A DNA stretch of 64,000 bases, from NCBI RefSeq assembly GCF_030815985.1, contig NZ_JAUSXM010000001.1, forward strand, positions 5,766,001 to 5,830,000. Reading direction: 5' to 3'. A model generated the notes under the pieces. It ran no database searches. It was not told the origin of the DNA and was given only the letters and a program-made list of their open reading frames with translations. How positions within the stretch are numbered: position 1 is the first letter of the stretch; the number at the start of each line of letters is the position of its first letter. This DNA comes from Paenibacillus sp. W2I17. GTDB lineage: Bacteria > Bacillota > Bacilli > Paenibacillales > Paenibacillaceae. Positions 53,249-61,851 of this stretch are shown piece by piece. The position numbers were made by a program, and so were the translations under genes.

Positions 53249-54187
53249 TTGAAACACTTAACTTTGTTTAAATGGTTAACCGTATTAACCTGTCTTGTCA
53301 TGTTTCTGGCCACTTTTGGTGGAGGCATCGTAACCAAAACGGAATCAGGCCTTGGCTGCGGAACAGAATGGCCTTTATGTAACGGAAAACTCGTTCCGGC
53401 ACATACTGTGGCTTCACTTATTGAATATTCCCATCGCGCTGTAAGTGCACTGGCTGGACTGTTGTCCATTGCCTCGTTTGTCGCTTTTCTGCGGTTTGGC
53501 AAGTCACGCCGTGACCTGCAATTGTTTTCTTTCTTAACTCTGGTATTTGTTATCGTCCAGGGAATCATGGGGGCATTTGCAGTTGTCTTCTCCCAATCTT
53601 CAGCAGTCATGGCACTGCATTTTGGCTTTGCACTGATTGCTTTTGCCAGTTCTCTAATGATGGCGCTGGGCATAAGGCAAGAGGCCAAAGATGGCGGATT
53701 GGAGCGACTGAATAAATACCCTCGGGTTAGCAAAAAATTCAGGAATCTGGTCTGGTTCTCCACCATTTACACATATCTCGTGGTATACACGGGTGCATTT
53801 GTGAGTCACACGGATTCTGCCGGCGGATGTTCCGGATTTCCGCTCTGTAACGGTCAGATTATTCCTGAGCTTTCGGGTGGGGTAGCAGTTGCTTTTGCTC
53901 ACCGTGCAGCAGCTGCGTCGCTCGTGATTGTTATTGCAATCCTGGGTCACTTCGCTTACCGTAATCATCCGGACAACAAGGAAATGCGTACTCTGGGTGT
54001 GGTATCCGTTGTTCTTATTCTGATGCAAGTAGTCATTGGTATTTTCATGATGGTGACAATGAACCGTCCGGAAGTATACATGTTCGTAGCTCTTGCACAT
54101 ATGCTGGATATCGCCATATTGTTCGGAGTCTTAACGTATATGAGTTTCCTGGTGTACAAGCTGTATCGCCCGGTTAATCGTTTTTAA
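53249..54187 (+). CDS. ctaA: haem A synthase
   Basis: A 312-residue membrane protein with eight helices arranged as two similar halves. It oxidises haem O to haem A for cytochrome oxidase. Each half carries conserved residues: 'GCGTEWPLCNGK' with the cysteine pair and 'IEYSHRAVSALAG' with Glu and His in the first; 'GGCSGFPLCNGQ' and 'FAHRAAAASL' in the second. TTG 53249 lies 5 bases after a GGGTGAG site. The SCO copper chaperone gene, which serves the same oxidase, is 21 kb away. Confidence 0.94.
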   Translation: MKHLTLFKWLTVLTCLVMFLATFGGGIVTKTESGLGCGTEWPLCNGKLVPAHTVASLIEYSHRAVSALAGLLSIASFVAFLRFGKSRRDLQLFSFLTLVFVIVQGIMGAFAVVFSQSSAVMALHFGFALIAFASSLMMALGIRQEAKDGGLERLNKYPRVSKKFRNLVWFSTIYTYLVVYTGAFVSHTDSAGGCSGFPLCNGQIIPELSGGVAVAFAHRAAAASLVIVIAILGHFAYRNHPDNKEMRTLGVVSVVLILMQVVIGIFMMVTMNRPEVYMFVALAHMLDIAILFGVLTYMSFLVYKLYRPVNRF

Positions 54188-54192
54188 ATATG

Positions 54193-54240
54193 AAAGTCCA
54201 CCATCCAGTGATGTACATCATTGGACAGGTGGACTTTGTT
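54193..54240 (+). terminator. terminator after ctaA
   Basis: AAAGTCCACC and GGTGGACTTT form the outer stem, with an inner CCA/TGG and TGATG/CATCA pairing, followed by TGTTTG. Confidence 0.75.
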
Positions 54241-54352
54241 TGATGTCAGGGGGATCAGGGCAACCTATGGCAAGCGGCAATTACACGGAATGGATGATGT
54301 GTTACGTTTACGGTGATGAATTCTTGTTGATTTGGAAAAGAGGAGGTTAGAT

Positions 54353-55069
54353 ATGCTGCGAACGTTGTTGGGGGAAAAGCCACGTATAAACGAAGGTAAA
54401 TTGAAGGCAGCGATGGACGCCATGGCGCATACGCTTGAGTTATTTCAGCGACAAATGCATGTGGACCATGATCCCACGCATGATTATCGGAAACTGTATG
54501 TGTGGACCCAGGGACTCATCTCCTCACTGGATGAACTGGAGCAAAGCTGTTTCGCTGCTGCTCATTTTCGCAAAAAGGTCGTTGCAGGTTCAACGGATGA
54601 GATGACGCCGACTGAAAAAGCCGAGTATGCACGGTATGTGTATTTCTACAAAGATGGCTTTATCCGCTGCTTTGCCATTCTGGATAAAGTGGGCACGGTA
54701 TTAAATGAAATATTCCAGTTGAATACTTCAAATACCAAAGCGCATTTTTCTTATTTTACGGTGTTAAGGCAGTTCGACTATGCGAGGGAGCATCATGATC
54801 TTGCATTGCAATTAATACAGATCAAGGACTCTTATCGTGAACCGATGAGCAAGCTGCGCAAACGACGTAATATGGAAATTCACTACATGAACTCAGAAAT
54901 GCACGATGACCTGTGGCAGTTACACCAGACCTTGCAAGGTAAAGTGAAATTGGAGGATCTGAATCAGCATGTGCAGGAAATGCGTCAGGGCGTAGATATG
55001 GTCTGTGAAACGTTAACAGCCTCTTATAGTTATATCAACAAAATATGGAAAAGAAATAATTCCCTTTGA
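54353..55069 (+). CDS. Cthe_2314-like HEPN domain protein
   Basis: A 238-residue helical protein resembling the Cthe_2314 HEPN family. The HEPN signature R-x4-H is Arg172 to His177 in 'RRNMEIHYMN', and helices with 'HDLALQLIQIKDSY' surround it. HEPN proteins are often RNases in toxin or defence systems, but no MNT nucleotidyltransferase partner or toxin neighbour is seen, so it may be a domesticated form. ATG 54353 has AGAGGAGG 5 bases upstream. Its stop overlaps the -35 of the metNIQ promoter. Confidence 0.75.
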   Translation: MLRTLLGEKPRINEGKLKAAMDAMAHTLELFQRQMHVDHDPTHDYRKLYVWTQGLISSLDELEQSCFAAAHFRKKVVAGSTDEMTPTEKAEYARYVYFYKDGFIRCFAILDKVGTVLNEIFQLNTSNTKAHFSYFTVLRQFDYAREHHDLALQLIQIKDSYREPMSKLRKRRNMEIHYMNSEMHDDLWQLHQTLQGKVKLEDLNQHVQEMRQGVDMVCETLTASYSYINKIWKRNNSL

Positions 55070-55094
55070 CAAATCGGAATACTTGGAATATACT
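55066..55094 (+). promoter_or_regulatory. SigA promoter of the metNIQ operon
   Basis: TTGACA and TATACT with exactly 17 bases between them. The -35 hexamer overlaps the stop codon of the HEPN gene. Confidence 0.8.
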
Positions 55095-55199
55095 GAGTTT
55101 CAATCGAATGTTAAACGGATATAACTGATATTTCGCAAGTTACGTTCACATTATAAAGCATAAACTACATGAACTTATAAAATCCTACAACAACATATT

Positions 55200-55345
55200 T
55201 CTTATCGAGAGCGGCGGAGGGACAGGCCCGATGAAGCCCGGCAACCGATTTGTAACGACATGATACATGTATCATTCGTTATAGATGTTAGGTGCTAATT
55301 CCTACAAAATGGTGCAAGACACGATTTTGGCAGATGAGAAGGTAT
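55200..55345 (+). ncRNA. SAM-I riboswitch (S-box) aptamer
   Basis: The S-box core is complete: CTTATCGAGAGCGGCGGAGG, GACAGGCCCGATGAAGCCCG, GCAACCG, and GGTGCTAATTCCTAC. With SAM bound, the downstream terminator (55359-55395) should form and stop metNIQ transcription; without SAM the antiterminator forms. Confidence 0.95.
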
Positions 55346-55358
55346 ATTCTTTCACGTG

Positions 55359-55395
55359 AAGAGCCCTCTTTGTATCTGCATAGGGCTCTTTTTTT
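55359..55395 (+). terminator. S-box expression-platform terminator
   Basis: AAGAGCCCT and AGGGCTCTT form a perfect 9-bp stem, followed by seven T residues, 70 bases before metN. Confidence 0.9.
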
Positions 55396-55466
55396 GTACT
55401 TTAGGGGGAGTTTTCCTTTAGATCGGGTAAAGATACATGTAGGTGGTTGGAAAGGGGCAAGTGCGA

Positions 55467-56501
55467 TTGATTGAATTAAAAGGTTTAACGAAAACGTACG
55501 GCAAAGGGGCAAAGTCTACAAGAGCGTTATCCGAGCTGAATTTGAGCATCCAAAAGGGTGAAATCTACGGAGTGATTGGCCATTCCGGAGCGGGCAAAAG
55601 CACATTGATTCGCTGTATTAATTTGCTGGAACGGCCTACGGAGGGTGAGGTATGGGTTGACGGAATCAACCTGACTGAACTGAGCAAAACCGAATTGCAG
55701 CAACAGAGACGCAAAATCGGGATGATTTTTCAACACTTTAATCTGTTATCCTCGGCAACGGTATATGACAATGTAGCTTTTCCACTAAAACTTGTGAATA
55801 CACCCAAGGAAGCCATTGATCGCAAAGTGAAGGAAATGCTCAATCTGGTTGGTCTGGAGCACCATAGCAACAAATATCCGGCTCAATTATCGGGTGGACA
55901 GAAACAACGTGTAGGGATTGCGAGAGCACTTGCGAGTGATCCGAATGTACTTCTCTGTGATGAGGCTACTTCAGCACTTGATCCGCAGACGACAAATTCA
56001 ATCCTGAAGTTATTGCTCGACATTAACGAAAAGTACAACCTTACGATTGTGCTGATTACACATGAGATGCATGTCATTCAGAACATCTGTGACAAGGTGG
56101 CTGTTATTCATCAAGGCGGCATTGTGGAACAAGGACCTGTAACAGAAGTGTTCCTGAAGCCGCAACATGCGATTACGCGGGACTTCATGATGCGTGACCA
56201 TGAAGCTGGACTTGCCCTGGAAGAGACGGCTCTGGCGAATGCAGGCGTTGAATTGCAGGCAGGTGCTGCTTCCAAACTTGTGAAGATATCTTTTCTGGGT
56301 AACAAAACGTATGAAGCGATTTTGTCCAGAACGGTACGTAAGACAGGCGTGGATTTTGCCATCCTGCAAGGAACAATCTCTACGATTAAACAGGTTCCTT
56401 ATGGACAGCTGACCGTTCGGTTCGAGGGTGATTCCATTGCGATTGATCGGACGATATCAGAATTAACCGCAGAGGGACTTGATGTGGAGGTGCTTCGCTA
56501 G
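55467..56501 (+). CDS. metN: methionine ABC transporter ATP-binding protein
   Basis: A 344-residue ATPase with Walker A GHSGAGKST, signature LSGGQKQR, Walker B VLLCDEATS, and a C-terminal NIL regulatory domain (about residues 265-344) that binds methionine. It energises import of D- and L-methionine through MetI. I start at TTG 55467, which gives 'MIELKGLTKTYG' and has GAAAGGGG upstream; GTG 55461 and 55443 are alternatives. The stop is directly followed by the metI ATG. Confidence 0.93.
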   Translation: MIELKGLTKTYGKGAKSTRALSELNLSIQKGEIYGVIGHSGAGKSTLIRCINLLERPTEGEVWVDGINLTELSKTELQQQRRKIGMIFQHFNLLSSATVYDNVAFPLKLVNTPKEAIDRKVKEMLNLVGLEHHSNKYPAQLSGGQKQRVGIARALASDPNVLLCDEATSALDPQTTNSILKLLLDINEKYNLTIVLITHEMHVIQNICDKVAVIHQGGIVEQGPVTEVFLKPQHAITRDFMMRDHEAGLALEETALANAGVELQAGAASKLVKISFLGNKTYEAILSRTVRKTGVDFAILQGTISTIKQVPYGQLTVRFEGDSIAIDRTISELTAEGLDVEVLR

Positions 56502-57161
56502 ATGGATTTTTCAACAGTTCGCTGGGAAGAGGTTGGTAAAGCCTCCATTGAGACACTGCAAATTTTGGGTGTATCAGGCTTGTTTACCGTTATCTTAGGT
56601 TTACCGCTCGGAGTTCTGCTGTTCATGACGGCTAGATCTGCTTCGATCAAGTCACGGGCAGTGTACACGATACTATCTCTGATTGTTAATATTTTGCGCT
56701 CAGTCCCATTTATCATATTGATTGTTGCTCTTATTCCATTCACTCGTATACTCGTCGGTACAGCTACAGGAGTATTAGGCGTTATACCACCTTTAGTTAT
56801 TTCAGCAGCTCCTTACTTTGCTCGATTGGTGGAGACGACGTTGCGAGAAGTTGATCGGGGTGTCATTGAGGCTGCACAGGCGATGGGCGCATCGACCAGA
56901 CAGATTGTAAGACGGGTGTTACTGCCTGAGGCACTGCCTGGACTGCTTGCAGGTATAACGATCACCATCGTTACGCTTGTCTCCTATACGGCGATGGCGG
57001 GCATGGTTGGTGGTGGAGGTCTGGGAACACTGGCGATCAACTATGGATACTTCCGTTATCAGAATGAAATCATGATTATATCCGTAGTGTCGATGATCAT
57101 TCTTGTGCAAATTCTCCAGATGGCTGGAGATCGCTTGGTTACATTTTTCACCAGGAAATAA
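56502..57161 (+). CDS. metI: methionine ABC transporter permease
   Basis: A 219-residue permease with five helices. The EAA loop reads 'EAAQAMGASTRQIVRRVLLPEALPGL' (split into two by its Gly), which contacts MetN. 'YTAMAGMVGGGGLGTLAINYGY' near the end is typical for MetI. The ATG directly follows the metN stop with no gap, so the two are translationally coupled. Confidence 0.94.
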   Translation: MDFSTVRWEEVGKASIETLQILGVSGLFTVILGLPLGVLLFMTARSASIKSRAVYTILSLIVNILRSVPFIILIVALIPFTRILVGTATGVLGVIPPLVISAAPYFARLVETTLREVDRGVIEAAQAMGASTRQIVRRVLLPEALPGLLAGITITIVTLVSYTAMAGMVGGGGLGTLAINYGYFRYQNEIMIISVVSMIILVQILQMAGDRLVTFFTRK

Positions 57162-57235
57162 CACATAGATAACATGATGGATATGCAATAATGCGGACGC
57201 CACATGAAAAAATAATTAGAGAAGGGGTTTTACAC

Positions 57236-58075
57236 ATGAAAAAATGGTCTTTCGCTCTACTTAGCCTTATGCTGATTGCGGTTCTCGCAGCTTGCGGGAA
57301 CAATAAGGACGCCGATAGCGGCGCAGACAATTCAGCAGGTGCACCACGCACAGTTGAATTGAAAGTTGGAGCTTCACCTACACCACATGCAGAGATCCTG
57401 GAAAGCATCAAGCCTGAACTGGAAGCACAAGGTATTCGTTTGCAAGTCGTTACGTTTAATGACTATGTACAACCCAACCAGCAACTTGCTGATAAAAAAT
57501 TGGATGCAAACTTCTTCCAGCACCAACCTTATCTGGACACAGAGAATAAAGAACGTGGATTCAACCTCGTTTCTGTAACACCTGTTCATGTTGAACCTTT
57601 TGGTGGATACTCCAAAAAGATTAAGTCTTTGGATGAATTGGCTGACGGCGCAAAAGTATCTATTCCAAATGACCCATCCAATGGTGGACGTGCTCTGTTG
57701 CTGCTCGCGAAGGAAGGTATCATTACGCTGAAAGACAACACAAATATTACTTCTACGATTCAAGATATCACAGCCAATCCGAAGAATCTGGATATTATCG
57801 AGCTGGATGCAGCTATGATGCCTCGTCAATTGGATGAAGCGGATCTGGTATTCATCAACGCTAACTATGCGCTTGAAGCGAACCTGAATCCGGCGAATGA
57901 TGCTTTGCTGATCGAAGATCTGCAAGGTAACCCATACGCGAACATCCTCGTTTCCCGTGAGGACAACAAGGATGCAGATGCAATTCAGAAACTGGCTGCT
58001 GCCTTGCACTCCGAAGAAGTGAAAGCATTCATCAAAGAACGTTATAAAGGTGCAGTTGAACCTGCAACTGAATAA
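57236..58075 (+). CDS. metQ: methionine-binding lipoprotein
   Basis: A 279-residue lipoprotein of the NlpA/MetQ family. The signal peptide ends at 'VLAACGN', the lipobox cysteine. 'KVGASPTPHAEILESIKPEL', 'QHQPYLDTENKERGFNLV' and 'ALLLLAKEGIITLKDN' are the family's diagnostic blocks. It binds D- or L-methionine outside the membrane and hands it to MetI. I use ATG 57236, with GAAGGGG upstream. It closes the S-box-controlled metNIQ operon. Confidence 0.94.
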   Translation: MKKWSFALLSLMLIAVLAACGNNKDADSGADNSAGAPRTVELKVGASPTPHAEILESIKPELEAQGIRLQVVTFNDYVQPNQQLADKKLDANFFQHQPYLDTENKERGFNLVSVTPVHVEPFGGYSKKIKSLDELADGAKVSIPNDPSNGGRALLLLAKEGIITLKDNTNITSTIQDITANPKNLDIIELDAAMMPRQLDEADLVFINANYALEANLNPANDALLIEDLQGNPYANILVSREDNKDADAIQKLAAALHSEEVKAFIKERYKGAVEPATE

Positions 58076-58108
58076 TTCACGAAATGTATGACATGATGTA
58101 AGCTATTA

Positions 58109-58153
58109 AAAATAAGCCGTATATCTCTTCTGAAGAGATATACGGCTTATTTT
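58109..58153. terminator. long perfect terminator of metNIQ
   Basis: A 22-bp perfect inverted repeat (58109-58130 and 58132-58153) with A-rich and T-rich ends, usable from both directions by metQ and the convergent DUF2167 gene. Confidence 0.9.
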
Positions 58154-58198
58154 ATGTTTTCTAAGTCTGTGCTGACGTGGGGATCAACAAGGGAAGGG

Positions 58199-59098
58199 TT
58201 AGGGCTTATCATGTTTCTCCGCGTTGGATGGATGCCCAGATTGGCGGTAGTAGGATAATTCATTCTGATCAGCATACTGCTGCTCATCTGCTTCTTGCAG
58301 GTACGTCCTCTCGGAGGGAGAGAGTGTTTCTTCTTCTCCATGTGAGCTTTTGATCTTGTATCTGATCCAACCGATTAACCCAAGGACGACAACGAGGATC
58401 AAAGCCCATCCTTTTTTGAGCAAAAGAAGAGCACTGAATTTCTGGGAAGCTGTGTACCCGATCCCGCCCATCAGAAGACTGTTGAGCCCTATAGTGGATG
58501 TTTTGTCAGTCGAAGCATTGTACTCCTCATAGGTGTATCCTGCATTGATGCTAAGCTTATGAAGTACGGTTTCCTCGAATGCCTGACGGCTCTGTTGAAA
58601 GTTGGCCGTATCTGTAACCAGAATGGCTGTGATGTACCCTTCGCGTGTCAGGAGTTTTACATTGTAATTGACCATGGCTTGCTGATCAGCATTCTTAAAA
58701 CCGAGGGAGTAAACCAACTGATGTTTGGTACTGTCATATGCCGGTTCAATTTCCCACCCCGTTATGTACGTTCTATATTCAGGATCAAGTTCTCTGTTAT
58801 CTTCTTCTGTGCCTCGGATATAACTGCTTAACAGCTCTTCGGCATTCAAATTTTGATCGTCATCGTGGATGTGACCTGTCTTCACGTACTCGAACACAAC
58901 ATACCACGAGCCGTATTCACTATTGCTGGTTAGGCTTCCGATTTCAATCAAGATATATCTAGAATTAAAGGTGGATAATCCCTTGTGGATAAGCGAGTTG
59001 TAGGAGGACGATAAATCTTTTATACTGGATAGTGACTGCTCTTTGAAGAGGGGGATGAACGTGAAGGGAAAGATTGCCCTCATAACGGGAAGTGCCAA
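58199..59098 (-). CDS. DUF2167-like membrane protein, N-terminus missing
   Basis: A protein of up to 299 residues. Residues 64-235 match the second part of DUF2167: 'WYVVFEYVKTGHIHDDD', 'YITGWEIEPAYDSTKHQLVY', 'MVNYNVKLLTREGYITAIL' and 'NASTDKTSTIGLNSLLMGG'. A C-terminal helix at about 226-248 and a charged tail follow. The signal peptide and first third of the domain are absent, and the listed ATG lies inside the divergent SDR gene with no ribosome binding site. Either a downstream start is used, or the gene has lost its 5' end where the SDR gene arrived. Function unknown. Confidence 0.65.
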   Translation of the reverse strand: MALPVMRAIFPFTFIPLFKEQSLSSIKDLSSSYNSLIHKGLSTFNSRYILIEIGSLTSNSEYGSWYVVFEYVKTGHIHDDDQNLNAEELLSSYIRGTEEDNRELDPEYRTYITGWEIEPAYDSTKHQLVYSLGFKNADQQAMVNYNVKLLTREGYITAILVTDTANFQQSRQAFEETVLHKLSINAGYTYEEYNASTDKTSTIGLNSLLMGGIGYTASQKFSALLLLKKGWALILVVVLGLIGWIRYKIKSSHGEEETLSPSERTYLQEADEQQYADQNELSYYRQSGHPSNAEKHDKP

Positions 59099-59840
59099 AG
59101 GTCTTGGTAAAATGACGGCCCTCAGTCTGGCAGATCAAGGGTGTCATATTGCCCTCAACTATGTACACAGCAGAACAGAAGCTGAGGCTTTAAAGGCTCA
59201 GATTATAGCCAAGGGTGTGCGGTGCATTGCCATCCAGGCTGATATATCCAAGGTGGAAGATATCTCTTCATTGGTTGAGCATGTGGAAGGCAACCTGGGC
59301 AGCATTGATATTTTGGTGAATAACGCAGGTCCATTTGTCCGTGAACGACGATTATTTGCGGATTATTCTGAAGCTGAGGTCCAGATGCTTGTGCAGGGAA
59401 ATCTGTTGGGACCGATGTTACTGGATCAGCGTGTATTGCCAGAGATGAGACGCAAGCAATGGGGACGCATTATCCATTTTGGCTTCAGTCATGCTGGAGA
59501 AGCGAGATCCTGGCCTCATCGCGCCGTATATGCGGCTGCCAAGGTGGGTCTGGTATCTTTTACAAAGACACTCGCCGTTGAAGAAGCCCCGTATGGAATT
59601 ACGGTTAACATGGTATGTCCAGGTGACATTCGTGGTGCGAACAAAGAGAAAACGATTGATGAAATGGCAGGCATCACCGACGAGGAAACGCCAAGAGGGC
59701 GTCCAGGCAGCGGTGAAGATATTGCACGAGTGATTACGTATCTGTGCCTTGATCATTCCGATTTTATAACAGGTAACATTATGGATGTATCTGGAGGACT
59801 TGATCCGATTCGTCCAACCATACAGCGCGAGGATACTTAA
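59061..59840 (+). CDS. SDR family oxidoreductase (FabG-like)
   Basis: A 259-residue classical SDR with TGSAKGLG near residue 8 in the cofactor motif and NNAG near residue 87. The catalytic serine region reads 'HFGFSHAGEARSWPHRAVYAAAK', where Tyr and Lys form YAAAK. 'NMVCPGDIRGANKEK' follows. It is similar to 3-oxoacyl-ACP reductases (YmfI-like) but the substrate is not clear. GTG 59061 lies 6 bases after AGAGGGGG; ATG 59055 and TTG 59043 are alternatives. It overlaps the 5' part of the divergent DUF2167 gene. Confidence 0.85.
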   Translation: MKGKIALITGSAKGLGKMTALSLADQGCHIALNYVHSRTEAEALKAQIIAKGVRCIAIQADISKVEDISSLVEHVEGNLGSIDILVNNAGPFVRERRLFADYSEAEVQMLVQGNLLGPMLLDQRVLPEMRRKQWGRIIHFGFSHAGEARSWPHRAVYAAAKVGLVSFTKTLAVEEAPYGITVNMVCPGDIRGANKEKTIDEMAGITDEETPRGRPGSGEDIARVITYLCLDHSDFITGNIMDVSGGLDPIRPTIQREDT

Positions 59841-59913
59841 AAGGTGAATTGAAGGATTGTACGTGGAAACGGGTCAAGGTGACTGTGAACATGGACTCTC
59901 TGCATATGCACAC

Positions 59914-59955
59914 AAAAAAAGAGCCCTCCGCTTCATGCGAAGCGAAAGGCTCTTG
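59914..59955 (-). terminator. terminator of the Nfu gene
   Basis: On the minus strand AAGAGCC...GGCTCTT with an inner CGCTTC/GAAGCG stem and a run of seven T residues. Confidence 0.8.
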
Positions 59956-59978
59956 AGGTTTATTTCGTGAAGGATTGA

Positions 59979-60224
59979 TTAGAATACTTGTACGACTTCT
60001 TGTACACCCTCAACTTCTTCGAGAAGGGCACGTTCAATCCCGGCTTTTAAGGTAATGGTGGAGCTTGGGCAACTGCCGCAGGCACCGACCAGTTTCAGCT
60101 TAATGATGCCGTCCTCCACGTCGACCAGTTCCACGTCACCGCCATCGCGCTGCAGGAACGGACGAAGTTTATCAAGCACATCAGATACCTCATCATACAT
60201 GGTGCTTTGTGCGTTTTCGCTCAT
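59979..60224 (-). CDS. NifU-like C-terminal domain protein (Nfu, YutI-like)
   Basis: An 81-residue iron-sulfur scaffold protein. '[20 protein letters not shown]' is the Nfu start, and '[10 protein letters not shown]' carries the CxxC that binds a [4Fe-4S] cluster at a dimer interface. It delivers clusters to apo-proteins. ATG 60224 has AAAGGAG 9 bases upstream. It is divergent from yuzB, an order shared with yutI-yuzB of B. subtilis. Confidence 0.9.
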   Translation of the reverse strand: MSENAQSTMYDEVSDVLDKLRPFLQRDGGDVELVDVEDGIIKLKLVGACGSCPSSTITLKAGIERALLEEVEGVQEVVQVF

Positions 60225-60304
60225 ATTGTTCAACTCCTTTCCTTCCTATATTATATTACAAATGGCCACAAATTAAAATGGTCAAACAAAGCAGGTGAAC
60301 TTAA

Positions 60305-60559
60305 ATGAGACCGATTATTGAATTTTGTGCCAATAATATGCATTTTGGCACAGATGAAGTCATGGATCAACTGGAAGAAAATCCAGACTATGACGTGATT
60401 GAGTACGGCTGCCTCACCAACTGCGGCCAATGTTCTATGACTCCATTTGCACTGGTGAATGGTGAAGTTGTCATCACGGACAAAGTGGAAGATCTATATA
60501 ACGCCATTCTGGCGAAAGTTGCCGAAGCCGATGCATGGGACGATCTCGATCTAGACTAA
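60305..60559 (+). CDS. yuzB: YuzB (DUF1450) family protein
   Basis: An 84-residue acidic protein with the DUF1450 pattern: 'IEFCANNMHFGTDEV', 'VIEYGCLTNCGQCS' and 'PFALVNGEVV'. The four cysteines (one early, then C-x3-C-x2-C) suggest metal or cluster binding. Its function is unknown. AGGTGA stands 6 bases before the ATG. Its 3' end overlaps that of the convergent NDH-like gene by 4 bases. Confidence 0.9.
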   Translation: MRPIIEFCANNMHFGTDEVMDQLEENPDYDVIEYGCLTNCGQCSMTPFALVNGEVVITDKVEDLYNAILAKVAEADAWDDLDLD

Positions 60560-61617
60560 CCGAGATGGCGCTTGGACATCCAGAGCACACCACTTTTCAA
60601 AATACGAGGTACACGTCCCATCATGGACGTTTTGCCCATCAGCCCAAACCCAGACTTCTTGCCAAGTGCACCCAGTGTGCCACGAAGCTTGAGTGGATGT
60701 GGATTGGGCTTTTCGCCTTTCCAGAGGGCATGCTGAATATGGGCGATCTGCTCACCCTGTACTTCCGCAGCTTGACCGCTAGGTGCATAAGGGACACTGG
60801 CACAGTCACCAACGACATACACATCGGTATATTCCGGGATTTGGTAGTATTCATTCAGGACGACACGTCCTTGAGGGTCTTTGGTCACGTCCAGATCCTG
60901 TACCACTTTTACGGGCTGAATGCCTGCAGTCCACACGACAGCATCCGTTAGAATCTGTTCATCCCGGTTATAGATAGCATTAGGTTCAACACGTGAAATG
61001 GCGATATGCCCGCGTGTCTCTACCTGATGTTCGTTGAACCATTCATGCACATACACGGATAGACGTTGCGGGAAAGCGGATAATACACGTTCACCACGAT
61101 CCAGAATGCTGATGTTTAGATCCGGTCTGCTCTCACGAAGTTCGGCTGCCATCTCGACACCACTTAATCCACCGCCTACGATATGCACATTGCCATAGGC
61201 TTTGACTTCATTAAGGCGCAGGTAGGTCTCGCGTGTTTTGCTAAAGCTCTGAATGGTACAGCTGTAGTCTTCGGCGCCTGGTGTATTGTGGAAACGGTCT
61301 GTACAACCAAGTCCAATGACAAGCTTGTCGTACACGAGCGGATCTTGGCCTTCAAATTCAATCTGACGCTGTTCCAGGTCAATCGAAGTAACTTCTCCAT
61401 AACGGTAAGTGACTTTATCGCTCACTGGAAATTGGATACGCAGGTCATAATCAGATACGGTTCCTGCTGCGAGTGCGTAATATTCTGTCTTTAATCCCTG
61501 AAAGGGGCTGCGGTCCACCAAAATAATTTGTGTATCGGATGGAATTTTACCCTCCAGAAGTTCCTTGATGATGGTGAGGCCGCCATAGCCGCCTCCAAGA
61601 ATGACGAAATTTTTCAT
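60556..61617 (-). CDS. FAD-dependent NADH dehydrogenase-like protein (YutJ-like)
   Basis: A 353-residue type II NADH dehydrogenase-like flavoprotein. 'NFVILGGGYGGLTIIKELL' is the FAD-binding GxGxxG, 'VHIVGGGLSGVEMAAELRE' the NADH-binding one, and 'TDVYVVGDCASVPYAP' the second FAD contact. It probably oxidises NADH and reduces a quinone or thioredoxin-like partner. ATG 61617 has AAAGGAAG upstream; reading to 61689 is not supported. yuzB lies tail to tail with it, as in B. subtilis. Confidence 0.9.
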   Translation of the reverse strand: MKNFVILGGGYGGLTIIKELLEGKIPSDTQIILVDRSPFQGLKTEYYALAAGTVSDYDLRIQFPVSDKVTYRYGEVTSIDLEQRQIEFEGQDPLVYDKLVIGLGCTDRFHNTPGAEDYSCTIQSFSKTRETYLRLNEVKAYGNVHIVGGGLSGVEMAAELRESRPDLNISILDRGERVLSAFPQRLSVYVHEWFNEHQVETRGHIAISRVEPNAIYNRDEQILTDAVVWTAGIQPVKVVQDLDVTKDPQGRVVLNEYYQIPEYTDVYVVGDCASVPYAPSGQAAEVQGEQIAHIQHALWKGEKPNPHPLKLRGTLGALGKKSGFGLMGKTSMMGRVPRILKSGVLWMSKRHLG

Positions 61618-61851
61618 GACTCGGCTTCCTTTCTGCATCAGTCCCACTGAAATGGGGCTGTAAACTGTGGAGCAGCTATGCAATAACATAGCTGCTCCTT
61701 TTGTTTGGTTTTGAATAATTAAAAAGTAGACGTTGAAAATTAAAGATATTATTCAGCAGTTTGCACCACTCGAATTCAAACGTCTCCCTATAATGAAAGC
61801 TGCGTTCTGGAGTGGTGCTGGTGCAATATTGTTTGTGGATGAAGGTATATC

